A DNA stretch of 64,000 bases from Dermatophagoides farinae. Lineage: Eukaryota > Arthropoda > Arachnida > Sarcoptiformes > Pyroglyphidae. The notes below the pieces were generated by a model that saw nothing but the letters and a program-made list of their open reading frames with translations, did no database searches and was not told the origin of the DNA. Numbering within the stretch: the first letter of the stretch is position 1; every line of letters starts with the position of its first letter. The position numbers and the translations under genes are program-made. Below are positions 12,449-25,487 of the stretch, piece by piece. The DNA lies in the NCBI RefSeq assembly GCF_024713945.1, contig NC_134681.1, positions 1,302,001-1,366,000 on the forward strand. The letters run 5' to 3'.

Positions 12449-14055
12449 TTATAGCTGAATACAAACACAAATAAACAGAAAAAAAAGCTGTCAAAAGTCA
12501 ACGAAATGACAGGGAAAATAAAGAAAAAGAAGAAAACGAAAATAAAACGAAAAACATATAGGCAATTTGTACCGGAAATTGCCCGTCAAGGACAAGTGTG
12601 AAAAGAATGAAAAAAAACCAAACAAATAAAGCTGTTATTATTATTATTATAGGTATTAGTAGAAGGTCCATATACATACAAAACATGTGATGTGAACAAA
12701 GAACAAAAAAAAAATGAAATAAAAAGTGGAAACGAAAAAAAAGAATATTATCCGCTAATGAAAAAAAAAACTGTGGAAAAGAGTAATGAAAAAACGATTA
12801 TTTTGCACCGAAAAAAAAAGAAAGAGAAGAAGAAGAAAATTCTTGTTTGAAACCGGAAAAAATAACATTTGTAATAATAATATGTGTACGAATGTATATA
12901 TTCGAACCAAGTCCATTATTATAATATAAAAACATGTAAATTTTGAAAACATTCATGTTTTCCATATCGATTAGATGATTATTGATCAATATTTTTTCCA
13001 TATTTTTTTGTTGTTGTTGTTGTCTCGTTTTTTTTTCTCTGTAACCAAGAAAATGTGGAATTTTTTTTTCTGCGGTCAAAAAAAAAAAAAAAATAAATGA
13101 ATTCCAATGACAATGATTTATTCATTTCATCATCGAAACGAAACGAAACGAGAATTTAAAAAAAAACATTTCATTCATATTACAAATAAAAGGATAAACA
13201 CAAAATAAACAAATTATATAAGAATAAAAATAAAAGAAATCTAAGCAATGACTCAACAAGAATTGTGCTTAAATACATAAACAATAATTCAATAAATATA
13301 ATAATTCAATTCACAACAATTCACTCACCATACCACATAGAGAATTTGAACAAAAAAAAAATTCAAACAAAACAAAACAAAACAAACACTTGGAAAAAGA
13401 GTGAAAGAGAGAGAGAATAGTCATGGAAAAACAAAATTTGTCAGGAACTCATGAATCATTAATTTAGAATTTTGAAATTGGATTTGATTCGAATCAGACA
13501 CACACACACACACACAGATAGACATAAACCTCTAAACGCCCAACTTGTTATTTGGAACAAATAACCAAAATTTTTTTTTGTTTTGTTTTTGATTTAAAAG
13601 TTTTTTTTTTGACAAAAAAAAATCCCATTAACTATAAATGATGATGGTGATCAGAAATGAATAGTTTTAGTTTACTCACTATTAGAAACAAATATAAAAA
13701 TACAAAAGAATCAAAGTTACGAATTCTAAAATCGGATTTACAATCAATATACAAGAAAAACAAAAAGTTTTAAAATGATGATGATGATGATGAAAATGAT
13801 TACAAAATAATCTCTTTTCATTCATAAATAATGAGATGATGATGATGGGTAAATGGAATCAAAATTGAAATCGAAATAAAATTGAAATTGAAAATGTCAT
13901 CAAAAATTACAATTTTATGGAAGAAAATTGAAAAAAAATGTCAAAACAATGATCTATTAGATCGAAATCATTTCTATTGACATTTTTATTTTTATGGTGA
14001 AAATTTCGAAAACGAAAAACAAAAACAAATGAAATGAAATATATGTCAAACTTAC

Positions 14056-14085
14056 CTGGATGTTTTAGTTGTTGTTGTAGTTGTT
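14056..14085 (-). other. Strong isolated splice donor, possible distal 5' UTR exon
   Basis: The minus strand reads ACATCCAG|GTAAGTTTGAC, a full 5' splice consensus with the exon end at 14056. No open frame of note precedes it. It sits about 3.9 kb upstream of the palmitoyltransferase start on the same strand, so it could be that gene's first non-coding exon. The upstream edge is not defined; the end coordinate given is nominal. Confidence 0.3.
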
Positions 14086-15380
14086 TTTTTTTTTTTTTTT
14101 TTTTGCTGGTGGAATGTAATTTATGATTGAATTTTCAGCAAAAATAATAATGTAAAATTGAGAATTTCAACACAATGATCACAATTTGATCATGAATCAG
14201 AAAATGATGAAGAATTTTATATTTCTTGTCGAATAAATAAATTGACAAAATTGTAAAAGAGTGATTGCTCAATACATTGATGCCGATGATTCTATGCTAG
14301 AGATTCATTGGATGCTAAATATTATTCTGTATGTGTGTGTGTGTTGTTTAATTCTGAACAGTCGTAGTATATGTGTTGTGTGTGTGTGTGTGTTTAGTAG
14401 GCGGCTAGATTTCTCTTAAATTTAAGAATATATTATTATTATTTGGTTATTTATCTTGAAGAAATCCAAGAAACAAAGATAGCCGAAATATAGATAGATA
14501 TAGTGTTTTTTCTTAATAATAACAATGATGAATATATCACCAAAAAAAAAACAGAGAATCTGTAGAAAATCAGCAATTCAATAAACATGAAGAACACAAT
14601 AATAATAATAATAATCATTAAAATAAATCCTGGCAAAAAAAAAAGAAACACACCAGGCAAACTCCGGTTATTCTATAACCAATCAACCAAACAACAATTC
14701 ATTGACAACAACAACAACGACGACGACGACAACAACAACAACCACGACAACGATAGAAAAAAAAGTCTGCAATGATATGAACAACAACAATATTAGGGGC
14801 CGTCATGCATTTACAGCGTTTACAGCGCCACAATATGGCAATATTGGAGATATATTTTTTATGTTGTTGTTGTAGTAGTTCATTGAACACATTTTTATCC
14901 GTGGGTGTGGGTGTATGAATACAATCCAGTTCACATATATACACTACACATATATATATTAGATGTGTTAGGAGTGGTGGCATTAATCGAATATAAACAT
15001 CTCCATATGACGTTCCACTATATTTGGAACAATTGCAGACCAATTTCACTCTCTGTATTTGATTTTGGATCGTTTTTTTTTCGTAGTAGTAGTAGTAGTA
15101 GTAAGTAATATTAGTGACAAAAAAATGTATCCAAAATTCGTTGTTGCTGTTGTAGATAATAGATGGCGTAATTAGCGCAAAAAAAATTACAAAATAATTA
15201 CAGTTAAACTTTGTCTTTTCTTATTGATTTTTTTCATTGTTATTGAGTAATTTCAATCAATAATTGTTTTCAGTCGACTTTTAATCTCCAGTTAAAATCA
15301 GATTCTTGTGGGAAAATTGAATGAATTTATTAGGTTTGAATTGGGAAAATGAAAAAAAAACAAAAAATTCCAAAAATAAT

Positions 15381-15412
15381 TTATGATACAAGAGAAATAT
15401 CCTGTATCATAA
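15381..15412. repeat. Perfect 10-bp stem-loop
   Basis: TTATGATACA and its exact reverse complement TGTATCATAA are separated by a 12-base loop. The stem is not a simple repeat, unlike most palindromes in this window. Confidence 0.6.
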
Positions 15413-15514
15413 TAATCATCATTATACATACATATCTCTGTCGTCATTTTTATTTTTTTCGTTGTTCGTTGTTGTTTGTGTGAGTCGATATACAACATAT
15501 ATTGTGTGCAGATG

Positions 15515-15544
15515 TTTTTTTTTATCATTGATGATAAAAAAAAA
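15515..15544. repeat. Perfect 13-bp AT hairpin
   Basis: Nine T plus ATCA, a 4-base TTGA loop, then TGAT plus nine A form a perfect 13-bp inverted repeat about 100 bp from the previous stem-loop. It gives a T-run on either strand. Confidence 0.6.
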
Positions 15545-18015
15545 TAAGTGTTGAGAACGAGCATCAATGCTCAATGATCATCAATTTTTTTTATGTAAGA
15601 AATGATATGAAATTGAATATTTCTTTAAAAAAAATCAGTCAATTTTTGTAATCAATAAATCCTCTCTCTCTCTCTTAGTTTGTGTGTGTGTGTTGTACAT
15701 CATCGATTTCAAAATTTTTTTTTGTTGTTTGTTTTTTTCTGTTATTCAATAATTTATTATTCAAATTGATTGATTCAATTTTTTTTGTTTGTTGTTGTTG
15801 TTGTTGCTGTCGATGTTGTTCGAATCACATTCCAATATTATTGATTAATGATGATTGAATGAACTATGCCACGTAATTATTTACTTACACATCCTTCAAA
15901 AACATTTTGCAACTTTTAAATGTAGAAAAAAAAACACCGGCAAAAATCTATATTTTTTTTTACAAAGACATATATCCGTGTTTTTATTGTATTGATTGAT
16001 TGATTATTGATTAATTGAAATTTTTTTTTCTATTATTATTTATTGTCACAACAGCAACTTCCTGGATAAATTATTGTCTGTCGTGTTGTATTGCAACCAC
16101 GATTACAAGAAAACGAGAGAAATGAAATGAAAAATTCTTACAAAGGTACGATTCCACAATGATTATAGATTTAAATTCTAATAAAAAAATTCTTTTCATT
16201 TTAATTCTTCAATTTTATTCCGTTTTTTCATCATATCATTATCATCAATCATCAACCAATAATGGAATTTGGAGAATTCGAATCAAAAAAAAAAAAAATC
16301 ATTTTGATGATATTTAATGCAATATTGCAAACAAATTCTACCTACGCACAAACACATCATCATCATCTTTTGGATCGGTGAAAAAACGATGATGATGTAC
16401 GCATAAACTTTTTTTTTTTGTCTTGAACAGCAGAATTACGCCGACTCATCGAACAAATCTATGATTTTTGATCATCATCATCATCATCATCACCATACTA
16501 CATTCACATTATATAATCTTTTTTTTTTCTTCGTCTTCTTCATCTCCATCTAAATCTTCATTCTTTTTCTCTCTCTCTCCCTCTTCATTTTTTTTCTATA
16601 TATAATAATTGAGTTTACTGATGAGCTGTTGCTACTACATCATTTTTTTCTGTATACAATTGTGTGTATTTGTTTTTTTTGGTGTTATCATCATCAACCG
16701 AAAAAATGTTCTTCTACATACACAACAATAAACAACTATTGAAATATTGAATAGTAGAAAAATATTCAACCCGAATGTTGAATGTTACCAACGAATCAAC
16801 TGATGACAAACCATACATTCCAAACTGTGTTCAACTATAACAACGACAACAACAACAAAAAGATTATTTTGTGCGTTTTATATATATATATAATATTCAA
16901 TTGAATCAATTTCCGTATAATGATGATTATAATATACAATACATTTTAATATATAGAACATTGTGGTATAGTTGTATTTGACCATTTTGATTATTTTTTT
17001 TCTCTATAATTTTCTTGTGTTATATATATATACATGTGTGTAACATTATAAACACACGCATATACACACGATTGTTATGATATTTTGAGTCAAGGAAACT
17101 CAAGACAAAAAAAAAATAGGAGAAAATAGCAAAAAAAAAATAATTTCTACGTTTGTTTTTTTTTACATTTCAACTTTTTCGTTGTCGAGCAACTAACAAA
17201 CAAAACGGCAAAAACAAAAACAAAATCAAACAAATAGAATCTCGATATATTTCAAGTCATTTTGGGAAGCTAAAAAATCAAACTAATCATTTGACTAGAA
17301 TATATATATATATGTGCAAAGGTATGTATGTTATTTTCAATTTTTTTTTCTCATGAAATTCTTGAAAAATGATTCTCGAATCATCGAGTGATGAATTTTT
17401 TTCCGTTTTTTTTTTGTTTGCCTCTGTTCCAACTTCGATGATGATGTAGTTTTTCATTTTCTTTTGTCGAATGGATCGAAAACAGATCATAAATTGTTGT
17501 TTTTTTTGTTCTTTTTTGGATAAATTCACTTTAAACTATGCTAAGATTACTGTTTCATGATGATGATGATGATGACCTTTGGTTTTTTCGTCAAAGTTAC
17601 CATATGGATCCATCATCATCCAATGTTTTTTTTTACCATAAAAAGTTGTGTGTGTGTGTGTCTGTGTCTAGGATTTTTTTTTAGGTCATCTTGGAACACG
17701 TTTTTTTGTCGTTTGTTTCAAGATGTTTCAAAAAAAATGAGGACAATAAATATGATGATGATTAAAGAGAATATATATAAAACAAAAAGGACACTAAAAC
17801 CTGGGAGTTTTTCTCTCTCTCTCTTTGTTTTTTCAAATTGAAATCAATTAATCAAATCAATTTTTTTTTCTCTGATTGATTAATAGTTTCAAAATAGGAC
17901 TAATTCTCATTGTTATTTGTAGTTTTACAAATGATGAAATGATGATATAAAAAAAACACCGCAGACAGATGAAGGACACAAGGATTTTTGAATTTTTTTT
18001 TGTCTTGTTTCTCCC

Positions 18016-18041
<26 letters not shown>
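18016..18041. repeat. (CT)n microsatellite
   Basis: About 13 uninterrupted CT units in the gap upstream of lap. Confidence 0.9.
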
Positions 18042-18047
<6 letters not shown>

Positions 18048-19322
18048 TTTCCGGTTTTTTTTTAATTTGTTTATCAATCAAAAATCAAATCGTTTAAATA
18101 TTTTGTCATTGATAATGTCCATCAAAAAATGATAAGCATCACCGAGTGCAACAGAGATAAGGTGCTTTTTTATAATTTTTTTTCTCTCTATCTCTATCTC
18201 TATCTCTGTCTGTCTGTCTGTATGTTTGTTTGTTTTTTTTTTTCTGTCTGAATATGAAAAAAAAAACAAAAACAAAAACAGCCGCAAAATTTCCCATTTA
18301 CTAATTCAAATCATCAAATGGTACGACAACAGGCAAAGAAAAAAAAACAAAAGAAGAAAAAGGCGTTTATTATTGGTGATTTTTTTTTGGAGAAAGCCAA
18401 AAAATTTTTTTTTCAACAAGAAACAGAACAAAAAAATCAATATATTTCACATTGTCATTTCAATGAAATATAGAAATGAGAGAAAAAAAAAACACATCAT
18501 GGCTATGATGTGTGTGGTAATTGTCAACTAAAAAAAAAAAAAAAAATTACAACAGCCACAACGTTGATGATTACAAGATTTGACTTGACATATCCATCCA
18601 ATTCACTCACTCACTCATTCATTCATTCATTCATTCAAATGTGGATGTTCTTCACACACACACACACACACTTAATGGTGTATTAGTGGTGATGATTGTT
18701 GGTCGTCAATAAATTTTTTTTTTTTTTTGATACTTCAACTCATGTCGTTGTTGTTGTTGTTGTTGTTGTTGTTGTATTTTATTGTTATTTACAGAAAAAG
18801 TTTTCTTATTTTTTTTTAAAAAATTTCATTTCTACGTCCAATAAATCGGTAGTGGTGGCGGTGGTGGTGTCCAACACAATTGATATGTGTGTGTTTGGAA
18901 TTGACTCAAACTGACTGATGTCAAACTCTAAATATCACTATGTCTATGTGTGTGTGTGTGTGTATTGTGAATGAAATTGAATTTTTCTGTTATCGAAACA
19001 TAATAACACCACAGAAAAGAAATAAACGCCCGTTTTTTTCCATTTTTTTCATTTTCATTTTCATTTTCATTCTTTTTTTCCATACTTTATCATCATCATT
19101 ATTATTACAGCGACAACAACATCAACAACGAAACGTTTCACATATATATATAATTTTTTGTGGTTGAAAAAAAAATTCTCTACACACTTGCAATATATTT
19201 ATTGGTCATTGATTTTTTTCAATTATTTGTTTATTTATTTATTTATGTTTCATGTGAAATTCTTTCTTCAAGAAGAATAAGAAGAAGTTGAATAAACAAA
19301 AAAAAACAAAAATCGAATCAAA

Positions 19323-22300
19323 ATGATGCCCGGAGCTCATTCAGGGCAAACCTTAAATGATCGTCTTAATGCAGCACGTTATGCATTAGCCGGTCAAGGT
19401 TTAGCTCGTGTTGTTTGTAAAGCTACCACTGAAGAAATGATTGCACCGAAAAAGAAACATATTGATTGTAAGTAATTTATTAATTATTTATTGATTGATT
19501 CATTTAAATTCTAAAAAAAAATCATTTTTAAATGAAAACAAAAAATAAATAGATTTATTACAATGTACTGATGAACCAAACGTATCGATACCTCAATTGG
19601 CCAATCTATTGATTGAACGTACACAACAATCTAGTTGGGTTGTAGTGTTCAAAGCATTGGTTACCGTACATCATCTTATGTGTTATGGAAATGAACGTTT
19701 TACACAATATCTTGCATCAAGTAATTGTAATTTTCAGCTAAATAATTATCTGGATAAAGCAGCACCAAAAGGTTATGATATGTCAATATTTATAAGACGT
19801 TATGCACGTTATATTAATACAAAAGCACTTTCATATCGTACGGTTGCTTTTGATTTTACCAAAGTCAAACGAGGGTATGTTTTTTTCATTGTTTTGTGTT
19901 TTTTTTTGTTTTTTTTGTTTGGTTTGTTTGTATAATTTTTTTTGTTTGTTTTTTTTTGCTATCCATTGGTTAGTGATGAAGGTCAATTACGACAGATGGG
20001 TATGGAAAAATTATTGAAAACAATACCTGTATTACAGACACAGATCGATACATTATTGGAATTTGATTGTAATGCAAATGATTTAACTAATGGCGTTATC
20101 AATGCAGCATTTTTTTTGCTATTCAAAGACATTATTCGTTTATTTGCATGCTATAATGATGGTATTATAACGTGTTTGGAAAAATATTTTGAATTAACAA
20201 ACAAAAAAATGGCACGTGAAACATTGGATATTTATAAAAAATTTCTAACACGTATGAATAAAGTTGGTGAATTTTTAAAAGTAGCCGAAATGGCCGGTAT
20301 TGATCGTGGTGAAATACCTGATCTAACTAAAGCACCAAGTAGCCTTTTAGAGGCTATGGAACAACATTTGGCTGCAATGGAAGGTCGAAAACCAGGGTAA
20401 TTTTATATTTGAATTGAACAAAAAAATAATAATAATGCAAACATTTTAAATTAATTTAATTGCAAAAAAAAAAAATAAACTTTCAAAAATTATAGAACAA
20501 CATCAAATGGTGATAATAAACCACCAGTGGATGAACAAACGACGGTGAAAAAAGCTATTGAAGAAGAAGAAAAATTCCTTAATAAATTAAAGGTATTTTT
20601 TTTTGCCCGATGGATTCTATATATGTTCATGTTTAACACTAAACTAACTATACTTAATCTGATTCTATTGAATTTCTTTCTTTTTTTCTTGCTTGCTATC
20701 CATAAATTCGTTCATTGTTTCAGAACGAATCTTCGGAAAATTCGGTCAGTGTTTGTAAAGCTTTTGTGTGTGTGTGTGTTTGAAGTCGGCTTTGAATTTC
20801 AATTTCCTTTTTAAATATTCTGTAAAAATGGAATTTTTTTCTATTTTGTTTGCTCATTTTTTGTTTTGTTTTTTTTTTTTTTTTTTTTTTTTGGTTTTGA
20901 TCAAAAATTTTTAGGAAAAACATATTCAAGAGAAAAAAGTGAACAATCCATTTTTGGCAATATCCAGTGGTGGTGGTGGTGGTGGTGGTGGTGGTAATAA
21001 AAATGAAAATTCTAATCAAGATGAATTGGCAAAAAAATCCAATGATATGATCGATTTATTGATGGATGGCGGTAGTAGTGGTAATAATAGTGCTGAAAAA
21101 ACATCAAATGCTGATCTATTCTCATTGGATACAAATGCATCATCATCATCGGCAATGGCTGCCAATAATCCATTTGCCGATATATTAAGTTCATTGAGTA
21201 TTACACCGGCAAATAATGCCACTTCTTCAGCAACTACTACAACTAGCGCTGGTGCTGGTGCTGGTGGTGGTGGTGGTGATGATTTTGCTACATCCGATGG
21301 TTTTGCTGCTGCATTCGGAACTTCCAGTAATTCCAATATTGGTAATGTTAATTTATAGATTGATTCGAATATTAATTTTTTTTTTTGGTGTGTTTGTGTG
21401 TGAAATTTTGAAATTTTTTTTATAATTTCTAATTTCTAATCAAGAAAATTAGGCTATTTTGACAGAATGATTTTTTTTTTTAGTTGATTTTTCATATATT
21501 TTTTCTTTTGATTGGCGGATAGTTTGGTTGGCGGGTTTTTTGTTTTGTTTTGTTTGGTTTGGTTTGGTTTTGTTCACCACAATTTATTTTAGCTTTTTTT
21601 TCTATTCCAAAAAAAAAACGAAGAAAATCATTTCACAATTGCACAAAGATTTATTTTTCCATTTTAAAGAATTAGATTATTACAAAACACTACCATCATC
21701 ATACAATGAACACCACAATGACAAACATAACATTCATAAACAATTTGTGTGTGTGTGTGTGTGTGTAAAAGTGAATGGAATGATTCTTTTTATTCTTTTT
21801 ATTGTTTTTTTTTGTTGTTTATCCATTGGATTCAACGATTTATTATTGATCATCATCATTTTTGTTTGTTTTTTTTTCTCTCATCATTATCCATCATCGA
21901 ATCAAATCACAATTTGATCAATTTTATTTTCCTCTATTTATTGTATTCAACTAACCATCTGAATCTTTTTTTTTCTCTTTCTTTATTATATTCCATATAT
22001 ATGTATATATCTTTTTAATATGTTCTCTATAATAATTCTGGAATTCTTGAAACACGTTCATTGGTTGTTTACTATTGATTTTTTTTTCTTCTTTTACTTT
22101 GGTGCATTATAATGTTCAACATTCGTTTTTTTGAATTTTTTTTTCACTTTGTTTTACAATTGTGTGTATGTGTGTGTGTATATGAATATGAAATGATATA
22201 AATAGTGAAAGCACCACCAGTCATGACCATGTATCCAGGTATGTGAATTTTTTTTCCCTGGTTAAATTTACACATATATATGATATATAAAAAAATCTTC

Positions 22301-22705
22301 ATTGAATCATAAATGATTATCATCATCATCAATACAATCATAACCATCATCATTGACAAAATTATCACATCAGATTTTTCTAATTAATAACCAAATAAAC
22401 ACATTAATATCTGATGATGATGATGATGATGATGAATATAATCAATATTTACACACACATGCGCACACACCCACACAATGCGGCCAATCTATAATTTTGT
22501 TTCATTTTTTTTCTTGCTTGCTTTTTTTTGCTTGCTTATTTTGTTTAAAAAAAAAATTTTCATTTCTCATTTTGCACGTTTTTTTTCATTTACATATATT
22601 TCACACACACACACGCACACTCGAAATTTTTGTTGTTGTTGTTGAAAAATTTCATTATTATCATCATATCTTTACTAATCATTACCATTCCTTTCTTTCT
22701 TTTTT

Positions 22706-22736
<31 letters not shown>

Positions 22737-25478
22737 CTATTTTCTATTTCCTTTCAATTTTCGTTTGATGAAAATGCTTTCACTAAAATTATTGCGATTT
22801 GAAAACTCGTTGTTGTTGTTGTTGTTGTTTTACACGCACACGTACACACACACGAATAGAATCAACAACTAAAAAATCACCTACTATTGATGGTAAGTTT
22901 TTTTTTTTTTGCTTTTGTTGTTGATCATCCGTAGTATGTTTTACCAGTAGTTGTAGTATATTCGTCCTTTTCCTTTATTTTTTCTTCATTCCAATTATTA
23001 TTGGAAACATGAAGATAATATATCTGATATTTTTTTTTAAATTCCATTTAATCGTAAAGATCGAAATAAAGGTGGTAAAGCACCAATACGACCACCACCT
23101 CCACCTGCTTCTGCAGGAAAAGATAATGATGATAATAATGATGGTGTAACCACTCCAAGTCGATCAAAACAACCACCATCACGCCCACCTGCACCAACCA
23201 CATCATCATCATCATCATCGTCATCGAAAACAACGACACCATCGACACAGCAAGCACAACCATCATTTCCAGATGTTGCTGCTGGTGGCGATCAAGCCCA
23301 ATTACAACAACAATTTCTTCAATTTCAACAACAAATGATGCAACAATTAATGCAACAAGGTGGTGCTGGTGGTGGTACCGGTACCAATACTACAGATCCA
23401 TCACAAATGATGGCTCAAATGCAAATGATGATGTCGCAGATGATGAATAAAACTACAGCAGCTGATACTACTAGTGCTACTACCATAGATTCTGATTCAA
23501 AATCGAATGTAGAAAAATTATCGGAACAATTGGATGATAAATTACGATCAGAAAATGAAGATTCAAATTCAACAAAAACACAAGAATCACAAGAAATAAA
23601 AATAGATGATTCAGATGTCAATTAAGACATTGACATTAACATATATGCGAAAATATCGACTGACTGATCTAAATAGATGCCTAGCGAATTTCATTAATAA
23701 TAATAATACTCATCTTCATCATCATCTAATAGATCCATCCATTATATACTCATCATTATCATCATTTAAATTCCTCCATAATATTTACAAAATCACTATC
23801 TTCTTCATCCTATCTGTGTGTGTGTGAATGTGTGTGTGTGTTTGTAAATTTCTTCTAGAATATTCTTCTAGTGTGTGTATGTTTGTGAAACTCAAAAAAA
23901 AAAATGAAAATTCTCATTATGAATAGCTGTGTACGTGTTTCGATAAACCTGTTTTGTTTGTTGTTTGTTGGATGTTAAATACATACACAGACACACACAC
24001 ACACACACTCACGAAAAAAGAAACGGAATTTATTTTTCATTTTTTAATTTTAATTTTCGATTCTTGAATTTTTTTTACGAGAATCAATGCTTGCTTGCCT
24101 GCTTGCTTGTTTGCTGGTGGCTAGTTGTTACGTTTGTTGTCTTTGTGTGTGTGTGTATGTGTGTGTTTATTAACTTTGAATTTTTATTTTTTTTTTTTTA
24201 ATTTTTGTTTATCGTTGCTGCTGTTTGCTTTTTTGTTGTTGTTGTTGTCGTTTTATTTTTCACATAGTGCACTAATATTATCCATATATAATACACCCAC
24301 ACACTCACACCTAGATTTTACATATTTATCCTTATTTAAAATGATTCATAATGATGATTTTTTTCAGGAAAAAAAATTAACTTTGGATTTTTTTTTCTTT
24401 TTTTTTTGATTTTTAAATAATCATTGTTTAATGGCACACACACACATTTATATTTAGGTTTCGATGCATTCGGTGATGTATTACAGCCACAGAATGTTAG
24501 TACATTGATACAGAATCAAAAATCATTGATGAATTCAATCGATATGACCAATAATAATAATGGTTTCAACAATATGTTCAACAATCATATTAATAATAAT
24601 AATCATATAGTGCCAACAATATCTTCCTCAACAACAATAATGCCGTCATCAACGACAACACTTTTATCATCATCAACATCCACATCATCATCAGTGCCAA
24701 CAAGTTCCTCAAATCCAACAACTGGTATACTAGTTAAAGGTGATCTCGATGCTACATTAGCTAGTTTAGCTCAAAATCTTGATATCAATGGTCTCAAAGG
24801 AGCTGGCAACTATAAAAGGTTTGTTTTTGTTTTGTTATGAATTTTCAATATTGAGCATCAGTTTTTTTTGTTTATTAGGGGACAACAATTTAATCCAAGT
24901 CCAAAAAGTACAATGAAAACTGGTGGTGGTAGTACATTATCATCATCATCATCAACAACAACAACAATGAATGGTACTAATGGTGGTGGATCAATATCAC
25001 CATCAATGATGATGAGAAATACATCAACAGCGGCTAATTGGAATCGTCCATCTATGATAATACCTCCATCATCATGGGCTACAACAACATCGGTTACAGG
25101 ATCAACGCAACAACCAGCCATGATAATGCCAATGATTGGTGGTGGTATACCATCAACAGCATTATTTGCTGCAGCCGCTCAACAGCAGCAGCCACAAACA
25201 GCAACAATGATGATGGGCAATTCATTTGCGGTATGAAGAAAGAAAAAAAAATAAAAAAAAATTTGACATCAAAAATTGATTGATCCACTGTTCTTACATT
25301 ATTTTAGATACGACAACCATCAATGATACCCGGTGCCGTACCTATATTGCCACCAACTGTGAATGCATCCACATTGTCCAGTATATTGGCCGGTCAAAAA
25401 ACAACAACAACAAACACTACTACTACTAATAATAATAATAATAATAATTCATCAATCGATCCATTTGGGGCACTTTGA
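19323..25478 (+). CDS. lap: Clathrin assembly adaptor, lap/PICALM (AP180 family)
   Basis: Endocytic adaptor that binds PI(4,5)P2 and clathrin and helps retrieve SNAREs at coated pits. Core exons: 19323-19467, 19553-19874, 19974-20396, 20496-20592, 20915-21341, 24458-24818, 24879-25230, 25308-25478; phases close to 765 residues. The first about 290 residues are the ANTH domain, with the lipid-binding KATxxxxxxPKKKH signature near residues 33-46 and the conserved [17 protein letters not shown] and [12 protein letters not shown] blocks. The C-terminal half is unstructured, with NPF (NNPFLAI, NNPFADI) and DPF (IDPFGAL) endocytic motifs, [10 protein letters not shown] and [14 protein letters not shown], the last two as in PICALM. 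The start ATG follows an A-rich leader (TCAAAATGATG). Several phase-compatible alternative exons lie between 20592 and 24458 and are listed separately. If the donor at 21341 is ignored the frame stops at 21358. Confidence 0.92.
20724..20744 (+). other. lap: Candidate 21-nt microexon of lap
   Basis: Between core exons ending at 20592 and starting at 20915, both at phase 0, a strong acceptor (TTCATTGTTTCAG|) is followed after 21 bases by a donor (|GTCAGT). The 21 bases encode NESSENS and keep the reading frame. Inclusion would add seven polar residues just after the ANTH domain, before the NPF-containing tail. Confidence 0.5.
22206..22238 (+). other. lap: Candidate 33-nt cassette exon A of lap
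   Basis: An acceptor (ATATAAATAG|) and donor (CCAG|GTATGT) bracket 33 bases. They enter and leave in phase 1, the same phase in which the preceding lap exon (ending 21341) leaves. In frame it reads [11 protein letters not shown], which keeps the frame. The donor is good; the acceptor is moderate. Confidence 0.4.
22693..22737. repeat. (CTTT)n tract
   Basis: Imperfect CTTT tetranucleotide array within the lap intron, upstream of candidate cassette B. Confidence 0.85.
22860..22892 (+). other. lap: Candidate 33-nt cassette exon B of lap
   Basis: A second 33-base open segment, phase 1 to phase 1, reads [11 protein letters not shown]. It has a strong donor (GATG|GTAAGT) and a weak acceptor inside a CA-rich tract (CACGAATAG|). 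Same size and phase as cassette A. Confidence 0.35.
23060..23625 (+). CDS. Alternative terminal exon of lap, or an independent nested exon
   Basis: A plus-strand frame of about 188 codons opens behind an acceptor (T-rich tract then CGTAAAG|) in phase 1, matching the phase leaving the upstream lap exon, and stops at TAA 23623-23625. The peptide has a proline patch ([13 protein letters not shown]), a Ser run, a Gln/Met-rich stretch ([20 protein letters not shown]) and an acidic end ([11 protein letters not shown]). No domain is recognised. If spliced to lap it replaces the FDAFGDVL...DPFGAL tail. It could instead belong to an unrelated nested gene starting at the ATGs in cassette A. Confidence 0.5.
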
Positions 25479-25481
25479 ATG

Positions 25482-25487
25482 AATAAA
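25482..25487 (+). promoter_or_regulatory. Possible lap poly(A) signal
   Basis: AATAAA begins four bases after the lap stop codon. That is unusually close; a later site may be used. Confidence 0.25.

Larger units (their letters stand above)
10337..19322. other. Gene-poor interval between two divergent genes
   Basis: About 9 kb between the minus-strand palmitoyltransferase and plus-strand lap; no protein family seen on either strand. It contains CA/GT arrays (11527-11541, 12421-12448, 14333-14344, 14379-14394), a CT array (18016-18041), ATTC repeats (18615-18637), GTT arrays (18744-18774), poly-A/T runs and two perfect AT-rich hairpins at 15381-15412 and 15515-15544. One strong minus-strand donor at 14056 suggests a distal 5' UTR exon. 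Promoters of both flanking genes should lie here, but none is identifiable by eye. Confidence 0.55.

Noticed and set aside
21012-21336. Minus-strand ORFs opposite lap exon 5
   Set aside because: Ala/Pro/Asp-rich antisense of the Gly/Ser/Asn-coding lap exon; no start or splice context.
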